A stretch of DNA of 64,000 nucleotides from Verrucomicrobiales bacterium (lineage in GTDB: Bacteria > Verrucomicrobiota > Verrucomicrobiia > Limisphaerales > UBA11320), in contig JAEUHE010000237.1 of the NCBI GenBank assembly GCA_016793885.1, forward strand, positions 1 to 64,000, written 5' to 3'. The notes below the pieces were generated by a model. The model ran no database searches. It saw only the letters and a list, made by a program, of their open reading frames with translations, and had not been told where the DNA came from. The position numbers and the translations under genes are program-made. Of the stretch, positions 1 through 8,390 are shown piece by piece. The number at the start of each line of letters is the position of its first letter. Positions within the stretch are counted from its first letter, which is position 1.

Positions 1-64
1 CAGATCGTATAGTGCGAGGCGTATTGAGCGCCGGCAGTTGAGTGTGCATATCCGCAAAGCAAGC

Positions 65-137
65 GGTCTGGATGCCGTCGGGGGTCGGCTAAAGTTCGTC
101 GAGCGAACGGGGGTGATGTCCGTACGGCATCCAGACC
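65..137. repeat. Nested hairpin element
   Basis: GGTCTGGATGCCGT at 65-78 is the perfect reverse complement of ACGGCATCCAGACC at 124-137. Between the arms lies a second small inverted repeat, GTTCG/CGAAC, near 94-108. It could be a structured RNA, a dispersed palindrome, or the terminator of a gene left of the window. It has no clean U-tract on either strand. Confidence 0.5.
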
Positions 138-165
138 AAAAGAGATCAAAATGATGATTTTCGAC

Positions 166-231
166 GGAGTTATTTACCGTCTGCTGTGGAGGGCTCTGCA
201 GGGAGCCCTCCCGCAGCCGGTGAATAACTCC
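166..231. repeat. 66-nt near-perfect hairpin
   Basis: GGAGTTATTTACCG at 166-179 pairs with CGGTGAATAACTCC at 218-231, and the inner arms GGAGGGCTC/GAGCCCTCC continue the stem to a loop of about 6 nt. The only interruptions are one wobble, one mismatch and a 2-nt bulge. It abuts the R1 repeat copy and may be part of the same mobile or REP-like element. Confidence 0.6.
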
Positions 232-239
232 GGTTAGGC

Positions 240-478
240 TATACGGGGGTGCGGGCACCCCCGGAGTCCTTAACAATAGGGAGCATCGCGCAGCGATGCC
301 AGCGGCGTCTGATGCTGGCGTCACCTCGACTCCATGAACAAAACTCGTTGGTAAATCCGCTCGCCGGCGGGTGGCACGCCTTTCAGGGTGCTGTTGAATA
401 GGGGGCCGACAAACCGGGGGTGTCGCTGCGCTCTACACCCCGGCTACTTTCTGTCAACCCTGCGGGTTCTGGACGGCG
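240..478. repeat. Dispersed repeat R1, copy A
   Basis: This stretch shares its order of blocks with 60371-60630: a GGGGGTGC/GCACCCCC hairpin (245-262), then GAGCATCG and CAGCGATGCCA, then GGTGGCACGCCTTTCAGGGT followed by GCTGTTGA, then a GGCCGAC block, and finally AACCCTGCGGGTTCT. Both copies lie in the same orientation. Copy A lacks the left terminal inverted repeat seen in copy B and has the 166-231 hairpin there instead. No transposase is nearby. Confidence 0.75.
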
Positions 479-563
479 GATTCAGGAATTCACCGGAAGA
501 GGCGACCCTCGCCACCCTGCCAAGGTTGCCAACAGCCCCATCCACCCCCCTACAAAAACAAAA

Positions 564-589
564 AAACCGGCAGATTGCTCTGCCGGTTT
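564..589 (-). terminator. Rho-independent terminator of the DUF5069-like gene
   Basis: An 11-bp perfect stem (AAACCGGCAGA, 4-nt loop, TCTGCCGGTTT) is followed on the minus strand by a long T-rich run (566 down to about 552). It lies about 28 nt beyond the stop codon of the minus-strand gene ending at 617. Confidence 0.85.
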
Positions 590-616
590 CGAAAAGAAGG
601 AGAAGCAGCTGACTGC

Positions 617-1060
617 TTACTTGAGAACCGCGGTGTGGAGTTCTTTCCAGTCGTCCAGGTTATTCAGGTTGATGGCGTCCTTGAAGGCGCTGGCATCATC
701 CGGAATGTTGTTGGCCGACAGGATCGACTTGCGGGTCGCGTCGTCGTGGTTGTAGCCACGGATCGCGGCATTGATGGTGTCAATGGTACCCTTGTCGAGC
801 TTCACGCCCGCCTGTTTCTTGACCCAGGCTTCGAACTCCGGATAGGTCGGGCGGCTGGCCTTGATGAAGGCGATCACGGCGTCCCGGTTGAGATTCAACG
901 CATCCATGACCATCTGGTCATAGCCCTTGCCGGCACCGGGATATCCGGGAGCGAGCTTTCCACAGGATTCCAGGGAGACCTTCAACCAGAGACGGGGCAG
1001 GTGCAAAACACCCAGCGGACCGGCGACGCCGGAGCTGATGAGAGGAACGATAGTATTCAT
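617..1060 (-). CDS. DUF5069-like small soluble protein
   Basis: This 147-residue protein has no signal peptide or membrane segment. From memory it resembles the DUF5069 family, small proteins common in Verrucomicrobiota and Opitutae: an N-terminal GVLHLPRLWLKV segment, a central GYDQMVMDALNL helix, and the SRPTYPEFEAWV motif typical of the family. The function of the family is unknown to me. The gene is monocistronic, with a strong terminator directly downstream, and it faces away from the CotH protein gene that starts near 1178. The ATG at 1060 is the first start in the frame. That it is a real gene is near certain; the family name is likely but unchecked. Confidence 0.85.
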   Translation of the reverse strand: MNTIVPLISSGVAGPLGVLHLPRLWLKVSLESCGKLAPGYPGAGKGYDQMVMDALNLNRDAVIAFIKASRPTYPEFEAWVKKQAGVKLDKGTIDTINAAIRGYNHDDATRKSILSANNIPDDASAFKDAINLNNLDDWKELHTAVLK

Positions 1061-1131
1061 GTTATTGATAGTGAGTAATTCGCTTTCGCTGGTGCCAAGT
1101 TAGGTGAACCGATTCTCCCGGGTCAAATGCA

Positions 1132-1146
1132 AATTCCCTGGGAATT
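1132..1146. promoter_or_regulatory. Candidate operator palindrome
   Basis: AATTCCC-T-GGGAATT is a perfect 15-nt palindrome in the spacer between two divergent genes (starts at 1060 and about 1178). An overlapping GGGAATTCCC palindrome follows at 1140-1149. The position suits a repressor or activator site. If the CotH protein starts at the upstream ATG (1127), the site would instead fall inside that coding region. Confidence 0.3.
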
Positions 1147-1177
1147 CCCAAATTGCCATGAGCTCCTCAAAATGATA

Positions 1178-4100
1178 ATGTCCAAATCCTTGAAACCCCG
1201 TCGTGTCCTCAATTACTGCCTGGGCGGTCCGCCACAGCGTCCTGTCGCTCTCCTCCTGCTGCTGCTCGCGACCTGCTGGGTCGCTCCAGCTCAATCCATC
1301 GTGCTCAATGAAGTCATGGCGCGGAATCAGAAGGGCCTTCGGGATGAGAACGGCGACTTTTCGGACTGGATCGAGCTGTTCAACCCGGGACCGTCAGAGC
1401 TGAACCTGCAGGGATACGCTCTCAGCGATGATCCAGCCAACCCTTTCCGATGGGTGTTGACCAATTCAGTGCTGCCAGCAGGTCAATTTCTGGTTCTATT
1501 TGCGGATGGCAAGGATCGGCAACCAGGGCGGATCGCTTCGGTTTCACCCCAGGAGTTGCCCGGACTCCGGTCCTGGCTGAAAGCCTCGGAGATCGCGACC
1601 AATGACGCCACTGTCGTCCGCCGCAGCGGATCGCAGGTATTTATCCGCAAATGGAATGACCTCAGCGGCAGCGGGGCCGTTTGGAACCAAACCTTCTCCT
1701 CGCAGCAACCCTTGCTCCTTGCCAGCAACGTCCTCACGCGGACGCCCGCAGCCGTGCGCTTCGACGGCGTCGACGATTTTCTGGCTTGGTCCAGCCCTCC
1801 CCCCACCAACAACTTTTGTCTGGTCGCGGTAATTCGCAGCCGCACCGCGCACGAGATCGATGCTCAGGCCAACTCCGGAGCCAGCGGGGTCTCCGGGCAG
1901 CGCTATCTGTTCGGAGCTAACCACGGCGGGGCGGCCAACGCGGGCATGGGAGTTTCCGCAGGAACGAATGGAATCTCGATCTACGAGCATGGTGATGGAT
2001 ACATGCCGGCCCTGGCAGTTTTGGCCACCGATCTACCCGGTTTCCAAATCCTTACCCTCCAGTATTCCAACAAGATCCCGCGTATCTTCTGGCAGGGCAA
2101 CCTGGCTGCCACCGGCAACACCTCTCCCCGAGCTCACGTCACCGCTCCGACCAACCTGGGAACCGGCTCCTACGGTTCTTGGAGCGGGGACCTGGCGGAA
2201 CTGCTCGTGTTTGATTCATCGTTGTCCGAGGGACAAGTTTTGGGACTGCACGAGCACCTTTCCGCGCAGTACGGAATCCCGCTCCGCCGTTATTGGCATG
2301 CGAATTTCGCGGTTAGCCTCAAGGGTGAAACGCTCACGCTGACGCGACCCGACGGAACCGCGGCCGACCAGGTCCAAACCCCCGTGGATATCCCTCCGGA
2401 CATATCGTACGGACGCAGCCCGGATGCCACCGGCTCTTGGAGGTTCTTCGTTCAACCCACTCCAGGCCAATCCAACCTCACGACCGCGGCCGACGAGTTT
2501 CTCGAAGCACCCCGGTTCTCCCACGAAGCCGGCTTCTATACCAACGCGTTCTCGCTGTCGCTGAGCACCAGCAACCAGGCGGCGACCATCCGCTACACTT
2601 TGGATGGCTCGGAACCGACTGCCACATCCCCCGTCTTCACCACCTCCATTGGTATTTCCAACCGAACTTCGCTCCCCAACACCCTCTCTCTCATCCCCAC
2701 CACTCCAGGCGGAATCTCTCCGCCGAGCCGATCCGTTTACAAATTCATGGTGGTCCGCGCCAAGGCCTTCCGGACCAATGCCGTGGCCAGCCCAACCGTC
2801 ACGCGCACGTTCATCGTCGATCCGCGGGGTGGGCAACGCTTCCGTCTGCCGGTAGTTTCCCTCACCAGCCCGCGTGCAAATTTTTTCGATCCTAACATCG
2901 GCATCTATGTTCCGGGCAACGCGCCTGGGGGCAACTACGCTCAATCGGGCGATGCCTGGGAACGCCCAGGATACATCGAATTCTTTGACACCAACGGAGT
3001 CACGGGTTTCTCCCAAGGCACGGGGATTCGGATGCATGGCAATACGTCCTTTCAGTTCCCCGTCAAAGGCCTGCGACTGCATGCCCTCAACCCGCCGGGC
3101 GACGGCCCGTTTCGCTATCAGATTTTTCCCGACTGGCCCGTCAAGAGCTTCAATCGATTGCTCCTGCGCCCGTCCGGACATGACTACAACCTCACCCTGT
3201 TCAGGGATGTCTTCATGCAGAGCCTGGGACGCGAACTCGGGCTGGATACCCAGATCCATCGGCCTGCCCTGCTGTTCTTAAACGGCGAGTACTGGGGCAT
3301 CCACCACTGCCAGGAAGCGTTTGAGCCCGGTTACTTTTCAGCCCATCATCCGGAAGTGGATCCGGAGGCCATTGACTACCTGGAAGGATATGCCAGTGCA
3401 ATCAATGGGGACACGGCCCGATGGGAGGAAATGATCGGTTACATCTCGACCCACGACCTGCGCGATCCCGTGCATTTCGCCAAGGTGCAGTCTTACATGG
3501 ATACGTCCAACTTCATCGATTTTAAGATCAGTGAAATCTTCTACTATCGATGGGACATCGGAAACCATCGCCCGTGGAGACCGCGCACCCCCGAGGGAAA
3601 GTTTCGCTGGATTCTCTTCGATTGTGATGTGGGCTGGGGCGGGTTCTGGGCGGTGCCGCCCGCATGGGCGTTTCGAATGCTGGATTATGACCTGGAGCCG
3701 AACGGCCCGTGGACTCAGTACCAGTCTAATCCCGGGGGCAATGACCACAATTCACCGGTGGTCACCTTCCTGCTTCGTTCGCTGATGACCAATCCTACCT
3801 TCAAGAGTGACTTCATCAACCGGTTCGCGGATGTGATGAACACCACGTTCCAGTCCAATCACGTGATTCAAACCATTGATGGCATGGCGACCTCCCTCGC
3901 CCCGGAGATCGGCGCCCATATCGATCGCTGGCACGCTCCAAGTTCCCTCAACGAGTGGAGCAACAACGTCAAATACCTCCGAACCTATGCGGTGCAACGA
4001 CCCATCTTCATGCGTCAGCAGTTGAGCTCGCGATTTGGGTTGGGCGGGACCCGCCTGATCGACATCGCCGTCAACGACACGAACGCAGGCTCCGTCCGAA

Positions 4101-5143
4101 TTCATTCTCTCTCGGTCAGCGCTCCACTTGCAGCGCCGTGGAGAGGCATCTATTTCAAAAACCATCCCATCGAGGTGCAGGCCAGGCCAAACCTCGGCTA
4201 CCGATTCGTTGGCTGGACGGGCCTCACCAATCGAGCCGCCATTGCCCTGCTGCCCACGGGTGAAGATCTGACGTTCTCAGCAACTTTCGAAGCAGACCCG
4301 GATTACTCGGGACCCGAGCCCAAGCCGTTCACGCTCTCTCGGGGCGATTATTCCATGAGCCGTTGGAGCGCTCTGGAGCCCCCCGGAACCTACCCCGCTC
4401 ACATGCTTTTCACGATGGCGGCGGTTCCTGATCCCCTCCGCTCCGACGCGTTTGAGATTCCTTGGCAACTCCCGTACGACCGCACCAGCCGATCACGCAT
4501 CGTCGGATTGGGGGAGGAAGGCATTGGGTTCCTCAACACCAGCGATGCCCAGGACGCCGGCAGCGGCTTCGCGGGCGCCGCACTGCTCGCGCTTGACACG
4601 CGGGGACTCAATCAAGCGGAGGTCAGTTTCCGCGGCCGCACTTTGCTGGTAAACAGTCGAAGCTATGCGCTCCGCCTTCAGTATCGACTGGGCGGCGAGG
4701 GAGCCTTCCAAGATCTGAGAGATACCCAAGGAAATTCCGTGGATTATCTGCGAAGTGAGACGGCCAATGCCTCCTTGATCATCGGCCCCATCCCGCTGCC
4801 GCCAGAGTTGCTCAACCGGGCGTATGTCCAGCTGCGATGGATCTATCACTTCGTCGCTGGACAAGCAGGAACCCGAGCGTTCCTTGCGCTCGACGACGTC
4901 CGAGTGAGCGGCAGGTCGGCAGTCGATCCGCCTCAGTTCGACACAGCCCGTTTGATCAGTGCCACGACGCTCCGCTTCGAGATCCGCGGGAATCCGGGAG
5001 CCAGTTACCGCCTCCAGACGTCGCGGGACCTGGTCGAATGGATCGATGGATCAATCATCACGATCTCCGCCGAGGGGACCGCGACAAAGGAATTGGAGAT
5101 CTCAACTGAGCCGGGACACCTGTTTTTCCGGATGATTCCCTAG
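1178..5143 (+). CDS. Secreted LTD / LamG-like / CotH-kinase protein
   Basis: This is a large exported protein of about 1320 residues. Order of domains: signal peptide (hydrophobic run ALLLLLLATCWVAPAQS); lamin-tail domain at about 40-115 (IVLNEVMA, ENGDFSDWIELFNP); LamG/concanavalin-like segment at about 125-375 (RFDGVDDFLAW); chitobiase-C-terminal-like domain at about 450-540 (IRYTLDGSEPT); CotH-like domain at about 560-945, with GIRMHGNTS, LLRPSGHDYN, FLNGEYWGIHHCQE and the FDCDVGWGG acidic motif; then beta-sandwich modules and a C-terminal tail (YRLQTSRDLVEW). CotH proteins are atypical secretory-pathway kinases in spores and are frequent in secreted proteins of this phylum, where the substrate is unknown. 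In-frame ATGs exist at 1127, 1172 and 1178; 1178 gives the best signal peptide. A second, larger CotH/LTD protein lies at 21166. Confidence 0.85.
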   Translation: MSKSLKPRRVLNYCLGGPPQRPVALLLLLLATCWVAPAQSIVLNEVMARNQKGLRDENGDFSDWIELFNPGPSELNLQGYALSDDPANPFRWVLTNSVLPAGQFLVLFADGKDRQPGRIASVSPQELPGLRSWLKASEIATNDATVVRRSGSQVFIRKWNDLSGSGAVWNQTFSSQQPLLLASNVLTRTPAAVRFDGVDDFLAWSSPPPTNNFCLVAVIRSRTAHEIDAQANSGASGVSGQRYLFGANHGGAANAGMGVSAGTNGISIYEHGDGYMPALAVLATDLPGFQILTLQYSNKIPRIFWQGNLAATGNTSPRAHVTAPTNLGTGSYGSWSGDLAELLVFDSSLSEGQVLGLHEHLSAQYGIPLRRYWHANFAVSLKGETLTLTRPDGTAADQVQTPVDIPPDISYGRSPDATGSWRFFVQPTPGQSNLTTAADEFLEAPRFSHEAGFYTNAFSLSLSTSNQAATIRYTLDGSEPTATSPVFTTSIGISNRTSLPNTLSLIPTTPGGISPPSRSVYKFMVVRAKAFRTNAVASPTVTRTFIVDPRGGQRFRLPVVSLTSPRANFFDPNIGIYVPGNAPGGNYAQSGDAWERPGYIEFFDTNGVTGFSQGTGIRMHGNTSFQFPVKGLRLHALNPPGDGPFRYQIFPDWPVKSFNRLLLRPSGHDYNLTLFRDVFMQSLGRELGLDTQIHRPALLFLNGEYWGIHHCQEAFEPGYFSAHHPEVDPEAIDYLEGYASAINGDTARWEEMIGYISTHDLRDPVHFAKVQSYMDTSNFIDFKISEIFYYRWDIGNHRPWRPRTPEGKFRWILFDCDVGWGGFWAVPPAWAFRMLDYDLEPNGPWTQYQSNPGGNDHNSPVVTFLLRSLMTNPTFKSDFINRFADVMNTTFQSNHVIQTIDGMATSLAPEIGAHIDRWHAPSSLNEWSNNVKYLRTYAVQRPIFMRQQLSSRFGLGGTRLIDIAVNDTNAGSVRIHSLSVSAPLAAPWRGIYFKNHPIEVQARPNLGYRFVGWTGLTNRAAIALLPTGEDLTFSATFEADPDYSGPEPKPFTLSRGDYSMSRWSALEPPGTYPAHMLFTMAAVPDPLRSDAFEIPWQLPYDRTSRSRIVGLGEEGIGFLNTSDAQDAGSGFAGAALLALDTRGLNQAEVSFRGRTLLVNSRSYALRLQYRLGGEGAFQDLRDTQGNSVDYLRSETANASLIIGPIPLPPELLNRAYVQLRWIYHFVAGQAGTRAFLALDDVRVSGRSAVDPPQFDTARLISATTLRFEIRGNPGASYRLQTSRDLVEWIDGSIITISAEGTATKELEISTEPGHLFFRMIP

Positions 5144-5168
5144 CAAGCCGTGGAAGGAAGGATATCGT

Positions 5169-5256
5169 TCTGCAGGGTGCCCGCCGGGCCATCGTTCGGT
5201 TCTCGGTTTTTTGAATGCCGGCCTGCTAGCAATCACCCCGACTCCGAGTCGGGGTG
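5169..5256. repeat. Dispersed repeat R2, copy A, with 23-nt hairpin
   Basis: The segment starting CTGCAGGGTGCCCG is similar over its whole length to 61588-61676. It carries a GCCTGCTAGCAA block and ends in CACCCCGACTC-C-GAGTCGGGGTG (5234-5256), a perfect 11-bp stem identical in both copies. It lies between the convergent CotH gene and the TIM-barrel gene and could terminate transcription from either side. Confidence 0.75.
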
Positions 5257-5274
5257 AGGAAACTCAATCTGAAT

Positions 5275-6210
5275 TCAAAGCCTGAAGGCTTGGCGAAGCT
5301 TTTTCAGGCTCTTCGGAACTCCGGTCTCGGGCGCTTCCTTGCCTTCGAACTCCAGCGACACATAGCCGGTGTATCCGACGTCATCCAGAATCCTCGCGAC
5401 TCGCGCATAGTCTAATTCGAGGGTGTACCACTCGCCTCCCCCGAAATACGTCTTCGCCTGCACAAAGACTGTCTTGGGCGCAATCTTCTCCAGCTTCGGA
5501 TACGGGTCCTCGAGAAAGTTGCCAGTATCCATCAACACTCCCAGCCAAGGGTTGGGAATGGCATCAACAATCCGCAGCAGACCTTCGGGCGATCGCGTCA
5601 GGCCCCAGTGGTTTTCAAGCGCAAGCATCACCCCCAGCTCCTCCGCTTTGAGCAGGCATTGTTGGATGGAGTCGATGCACCACTTGAAGCCTTCCGACTC
5701 GGAGTAGCCAGGTAGAATAGGCTCCTCTCCCCGGGCCTTCATGAGATCGTCGAAGGATGCGATGGTGTTCCAGCGGCCCGAATTCAGGCGAATGCATGGA
5801 ACACCCATGTCATGGGCCAACTGCAGGCATCGAACGGTGTGGGCGATGGCCTTCTGGCGCTCGAGCGGGTTGGGATCGACGAAATCCTGGTGAATGGAGA
5901 GACAAACCAAGTCAACCCCGCGACGAAACGCGTGCCGCTTGAGGCTCTGCACGTAGCCTCGCTCCTCACTGTCCATCTGCCGATGCAGAACATCCACCCC
6001 TTGCACCTCGAGATCCGCGGCGTGATCGATCACGCTATCCACCGAAACCTTGGCGGTCTTGAAGTGCCAGTATGAATAGGTGGAAAGCGCCAACCGAACT
6101 TTCGACCGCCCCCCACCCTTACGCTGAGCGGCGACTGAAGCCAGCGGCTGGGCAACCGCACCGCCCACACTCAAGGAGGCGGCACCGAGAAAATTGCGTC
6201 GCGAAATCAT
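5275..6210 (-). CDS. Tat-exported sugar phosphate isomerase/epimerase-like TIM barrel
   Basis: The 311-residue protein begins with a twin-arginine signal (MISRRNFLGAASLSVGG), ending near a VAAQR junction. The remainder reads as a xylose-isomerase-like (AP endonuclease 2 superfamily) TIM barrel: STYSYWHF start, GVDVLHRQM, IRLNSGRW, a central ALENHWGLTRSPEG strand, LMDTGNF, and a terminal GYTGYVSLEFEG strand with metal-ligand-like Glu, Asp and His positions. Such exported proteins are common in Planctomycetes and Verrucomicrobia and are thought to act on sugars or cyclitols; the substrate cannot be read here. It follows the beta-helix gene by 43 nt on the same strand, so co-transcription is likely. 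I chose the ATG at 6210 over 6246 because it places the RR motif at the N-terminus. Confidence 0.85.
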   Translation of the reverse strand: MISRRNFLGAASLSVGGAVAQPLASVAAQRKGGGRSKVRLALSTYSYWHFKTAKVSVDSVIDHAADLEVQGVDVLHRQMDSEERGYVQSLKRHAFRRGVDLVCLSIHQDFVDPNPLERQKAIAHTVRCLQLAHDMGVPCIRLNSGRWNTIASFDDLMKARGEEPILPGYSESEGFKWCIDSIQQCLLKAEELGVMLALENHWGLTRSPEGLLRIVDAIPNPWLGVLMDTGNFLEDPYPKLEKIAPKTVFVQAKTYFGGGEWYTLELDYARVARILDDVGYTGYVSLEFEGKEAPETGVPKSLKKLRQAFRL

Positions 6211-6253
6211 GCCGCGCACGCTGCCTTTGCTGGCGAGCGCAGTCAAGCGGATG

Positions 6254-8254
6254 TCAACGAGCCAACAGCCGATAAAACCGGCTAGCAGACTCCTTCGGCA
6301 GAACGAGGGTATTCCCCCTCACCGGATCCACTTCAGTCTTGCCGGGCACCGGTCTCCAATTTGCCGTGCTCAGGTCGTCGATGGTCTCAAGCAGGAATAG
6401 GCCTTCTGGGGCCAGCCACGAGACCTCAACCCCGAGGGCCGCCTCCCGGATACCGAGAGGGGTTCCACCTATCGGGTGAGGGGCAGCAACCGCCGCCGCC
6501 TCCAGGGTCACCAGCCCTGAAACCGGCCCGGTGAGTGCCGATCCAGACTCGGTTCGGTTCGAAAACTTGGAATACGTGACCACAGCCACCAACTCGGATC
6601 CAGCCGGCGCGTCGAAGGCAGACAAGGTGAATCGGAACTCGGACGTCCCCTCATGTCGGTCCTGCGTCGAGCCCTCGACAAAAGTGGCAAGGGGGCGTCC
6701 GGGGACAACGAATCCCTGCTGTAGGGCGGCCAGATCGAGCAGGTAGACATCAACGAAGGAAAATGGGTATCGGTCGAGGTTCGGAACGGGAACTACGCCG
6801 GTGAAGAAGCCGTCAAAAGTGTCCAACAGATAAGGCACCGCATCGGTCTCAGTGGAGAGCGGGCCCGCCAATGCATCGGCAAAGTAGGTTTCATAAGCAC
6901 GTCCCTTGTCCCGGTGCTGGAAAGGAAATCCAACGAACCCATTTCCTCGAAACCAATTTCCACGCGCGACCACGGGTACGGTCGAACCGGCGTCTACCAA
7001 TTGATCTCCACCCAGGCCATAAATCAAGTTCGCCTCGAGTGCATCGCTCAGCCCGTCGCCATTGGTGCCGATTCGAACATCGCCCACCCCGGTCATCTGG
7101 AAGAAATCGGGAGCACCGGCAGGGTCATGAGGATAGAGCACCCATCCGTTCGCGGTAGCGGCGCCGACTCCGAAATGATTTCCCGCGATGACCACATTGG
7201 TTCCCGCATTACCTCCATAGAACTCGAAGATATGATCGTAGAGCGAGGGGCCAAAGACATTGCGCTCGTCCTCGTCCGAGAGGCCGTCGCCGTTGGTGCC
7301 CACCAATGTATTCTCCCGGAAGCGCCCATTCTCAAAGGTTTCTATCGTACTCAGGCTGTTGGCCAGGGCATACTCGCGAATATCCAAGAAGGTGGCTCCA
7401 TCCGGGAACACGTTGAACAGATTGCCGGAGATCCGTGCGCCCGGTAGCTCCAGCGCCAGCGCCAGGCTCATCCCCACACTGACGTTCCGTTCTGCCGGGT
7501 CATTGGCTCCATCTCCATCAGTGCCGAACACCAAACCCGCCGAGGCTCGGCCTACAGTCTGACCCTCGACGACCTCGTTAAATCGAAAGGCCGCCACCGC
7601 CGAGCGACAAGCCGCAATCGTGGTCCGGTCAGGGTGAAGGCCAAACCAGCATCCTTGCACCCGAGCGTTCGCGGATGCCTTGGCCAACGCTACCGCATAG
7701 AGTAACGGGTCGGACTTACTGCCAACCGTATGTCGCCCTAAGAAGCAAAGTCCTCGGACGACAAAATTCTGGGCGCCCATCACCGCCAGGATCCCGTTCT
7801 CAGTCGCCCCGAAACCGGAGATATCCGATCCGTCCGCGTTCAACATGCGAGTGGATCGCCGTACCAGTAACTCAGGTTGATCCGGATGCGGGCTCTCGAG
7901 GAAATCCTCCGCTCTGGAGTCCAATACGATTCGAATCCGCGCGTTGTTCCCATCCTCAAAACGCGCCGTGTTGGGCAAGGATCCCGGCTGCGTATACCCA
8001 TCGATGGTCAAATGATCCACAGTGATGAAAGGATAGCCTCCCAGAGGGGTCTCCAACAAATGAGGTCCTTCGCCCGGAAGCTGGAAACCAATGGTATCTC
8101 CCGAGCCCGCCGCCTGAATAGCCTCCAGGAGACTCAGCACGCCATCGTTCGGGCCTGAGCTATTGTCAGCCGTTGTGACTGTATGGGTTGCAGCGTGAAC
8201 TGGAGACGCGGAGATGAGAATCGAAGCCGTCAAAAGGTACAAATAACTCCTCAT
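6254..8254 (-). CDS. Secreted right-handed beta-helix protein
   Basis: This 666-residue exported protein has a clear signal peptide (YLYLLTASILISASPVHAA). The mature N-terminus resembles the CSLREA-type start of bacterial surface beta-helix proteins (DGVLSLLEAIQAAGSGDTI, LTIDGYTQPGS), though LSLLEAI replaces the usual LSLREAI. Repeated GTNGDGLSD-type turns and short Asn-rich strands (NVVIAGNHFGVG, VVARGNWFRGNG) follow to about residue 440, consistent with a parallel beta-helix as in pectate-lyase-like folds. The C-terminal part is a beta-sandwich ending in a short sequence (SASRFYRLLAR) like the tails of other exported proteins in this window. No catalytic residues of a polysaccharide lyase can be assigned. 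It is the first gene of a probable two-gene unit with the TIM-barrel protein. Confidence 0.85.
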   Translation of the reverse strand: MRSYLYLLTASILISASPVHAATHTVTTADNSSGPNDGVLSLLEAIQAAGSGDTIGFQLPGEGPHLLETPLGGYPFITVDHLTIDGYTQPGSLPNTARFEDGNNARIRIVLDSRAEDFLESPHPDQPELLVRRSTRMLNADGSDISGFGATENGILAVMGAQNFVVRGLCFLGRHTVGSKSDPLLYAVALAKASANARVQGCWFGLHPDRTTIAACRSAVAAFRFNEVVEGQTVGRASAGLVFGTDGDGANDPAERNVSVGMSLALALELPGARISGNLFNVFPDGATFLDIREYALANSLSTIETFENGRFRENTLVGTNGDGLSDEDERNVFGPSLYDHIFEFYGGNAGTNVVIAGNHFGVGAATANGWVLYPHDPAGAPDFFQMTGVGDVRIGTNGDGLSDALEANLIYGLGGDQLVDAGSTVPVVARGNWFRGNGFVGFPFQHRDKGRAYETYFADALAGPLSTETDAVPYLLDTFDGFFTGVVPVPNLDRYPFSFVDVYLLDLAALQQGFVVPGRPLATFVEGSTQDRHEGTSEFRFTLSAFDAPAGSELVAVVTYSKFSNRTESGSALTGPVSGLVTLEAAAVAAPHPIGGTPLGIREAALGVEVSWLAPEGLFLLETIDDLSTANWRPVPGKTEVDPVRGNTLVLPKESASRFYRLLAR

Positions 8255-8390
8255 AGGAACTCAAATGTCTTGGGTTAATCCTGGATAGTTAACAGATATC
8301 AAGAGCCGGTCATGAAGGGAATAAGAATCTTACGCCTTTGACGGCCAAAAAAGCTTGTGAAACCCCCTTCACCCCAGACACATTCTAGGC

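Larger units (their letters stand above)
1..616. other. Gene-free region rich in hairpins and repeats
   Basis: No convincing coding sequence is visible. The stretch contains a 14-bp inverted repeat (65-78 with 124-137), a 66-nt hairpin (166-231), one copy of the R1 dispersed repeat (about 240-478), and the terminator of the minus-strand gene that ends at 617. Short open frames inside R1 read as arginine- and proline-rich peptides. They are matched by similar peptides in the second R1 copy near 60400-60640, so I treat them as translations of the repeat and not as genes. Confidence 0.7.

Noticed and set aside
388-755. Short open frames (74 and 111 residues) in R1 copy A
   Set aside because: Similar peptides are read from R1 copy B, and both follow the repeat's sequence, so they reflect the repeat, not genes.
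575-1078. 167-residue plus-strand frame over the DUF5069-like gene
   Set aside because: It is antisense to a gene with clear family motifs and a terminator; it has no motif of its own.
2216-3259. 347-residue minus-strand frame inside the CotH gene
   Set aside because: Antisense shadow in GC-rich DNA; low-complexity Arg/Gly composition.
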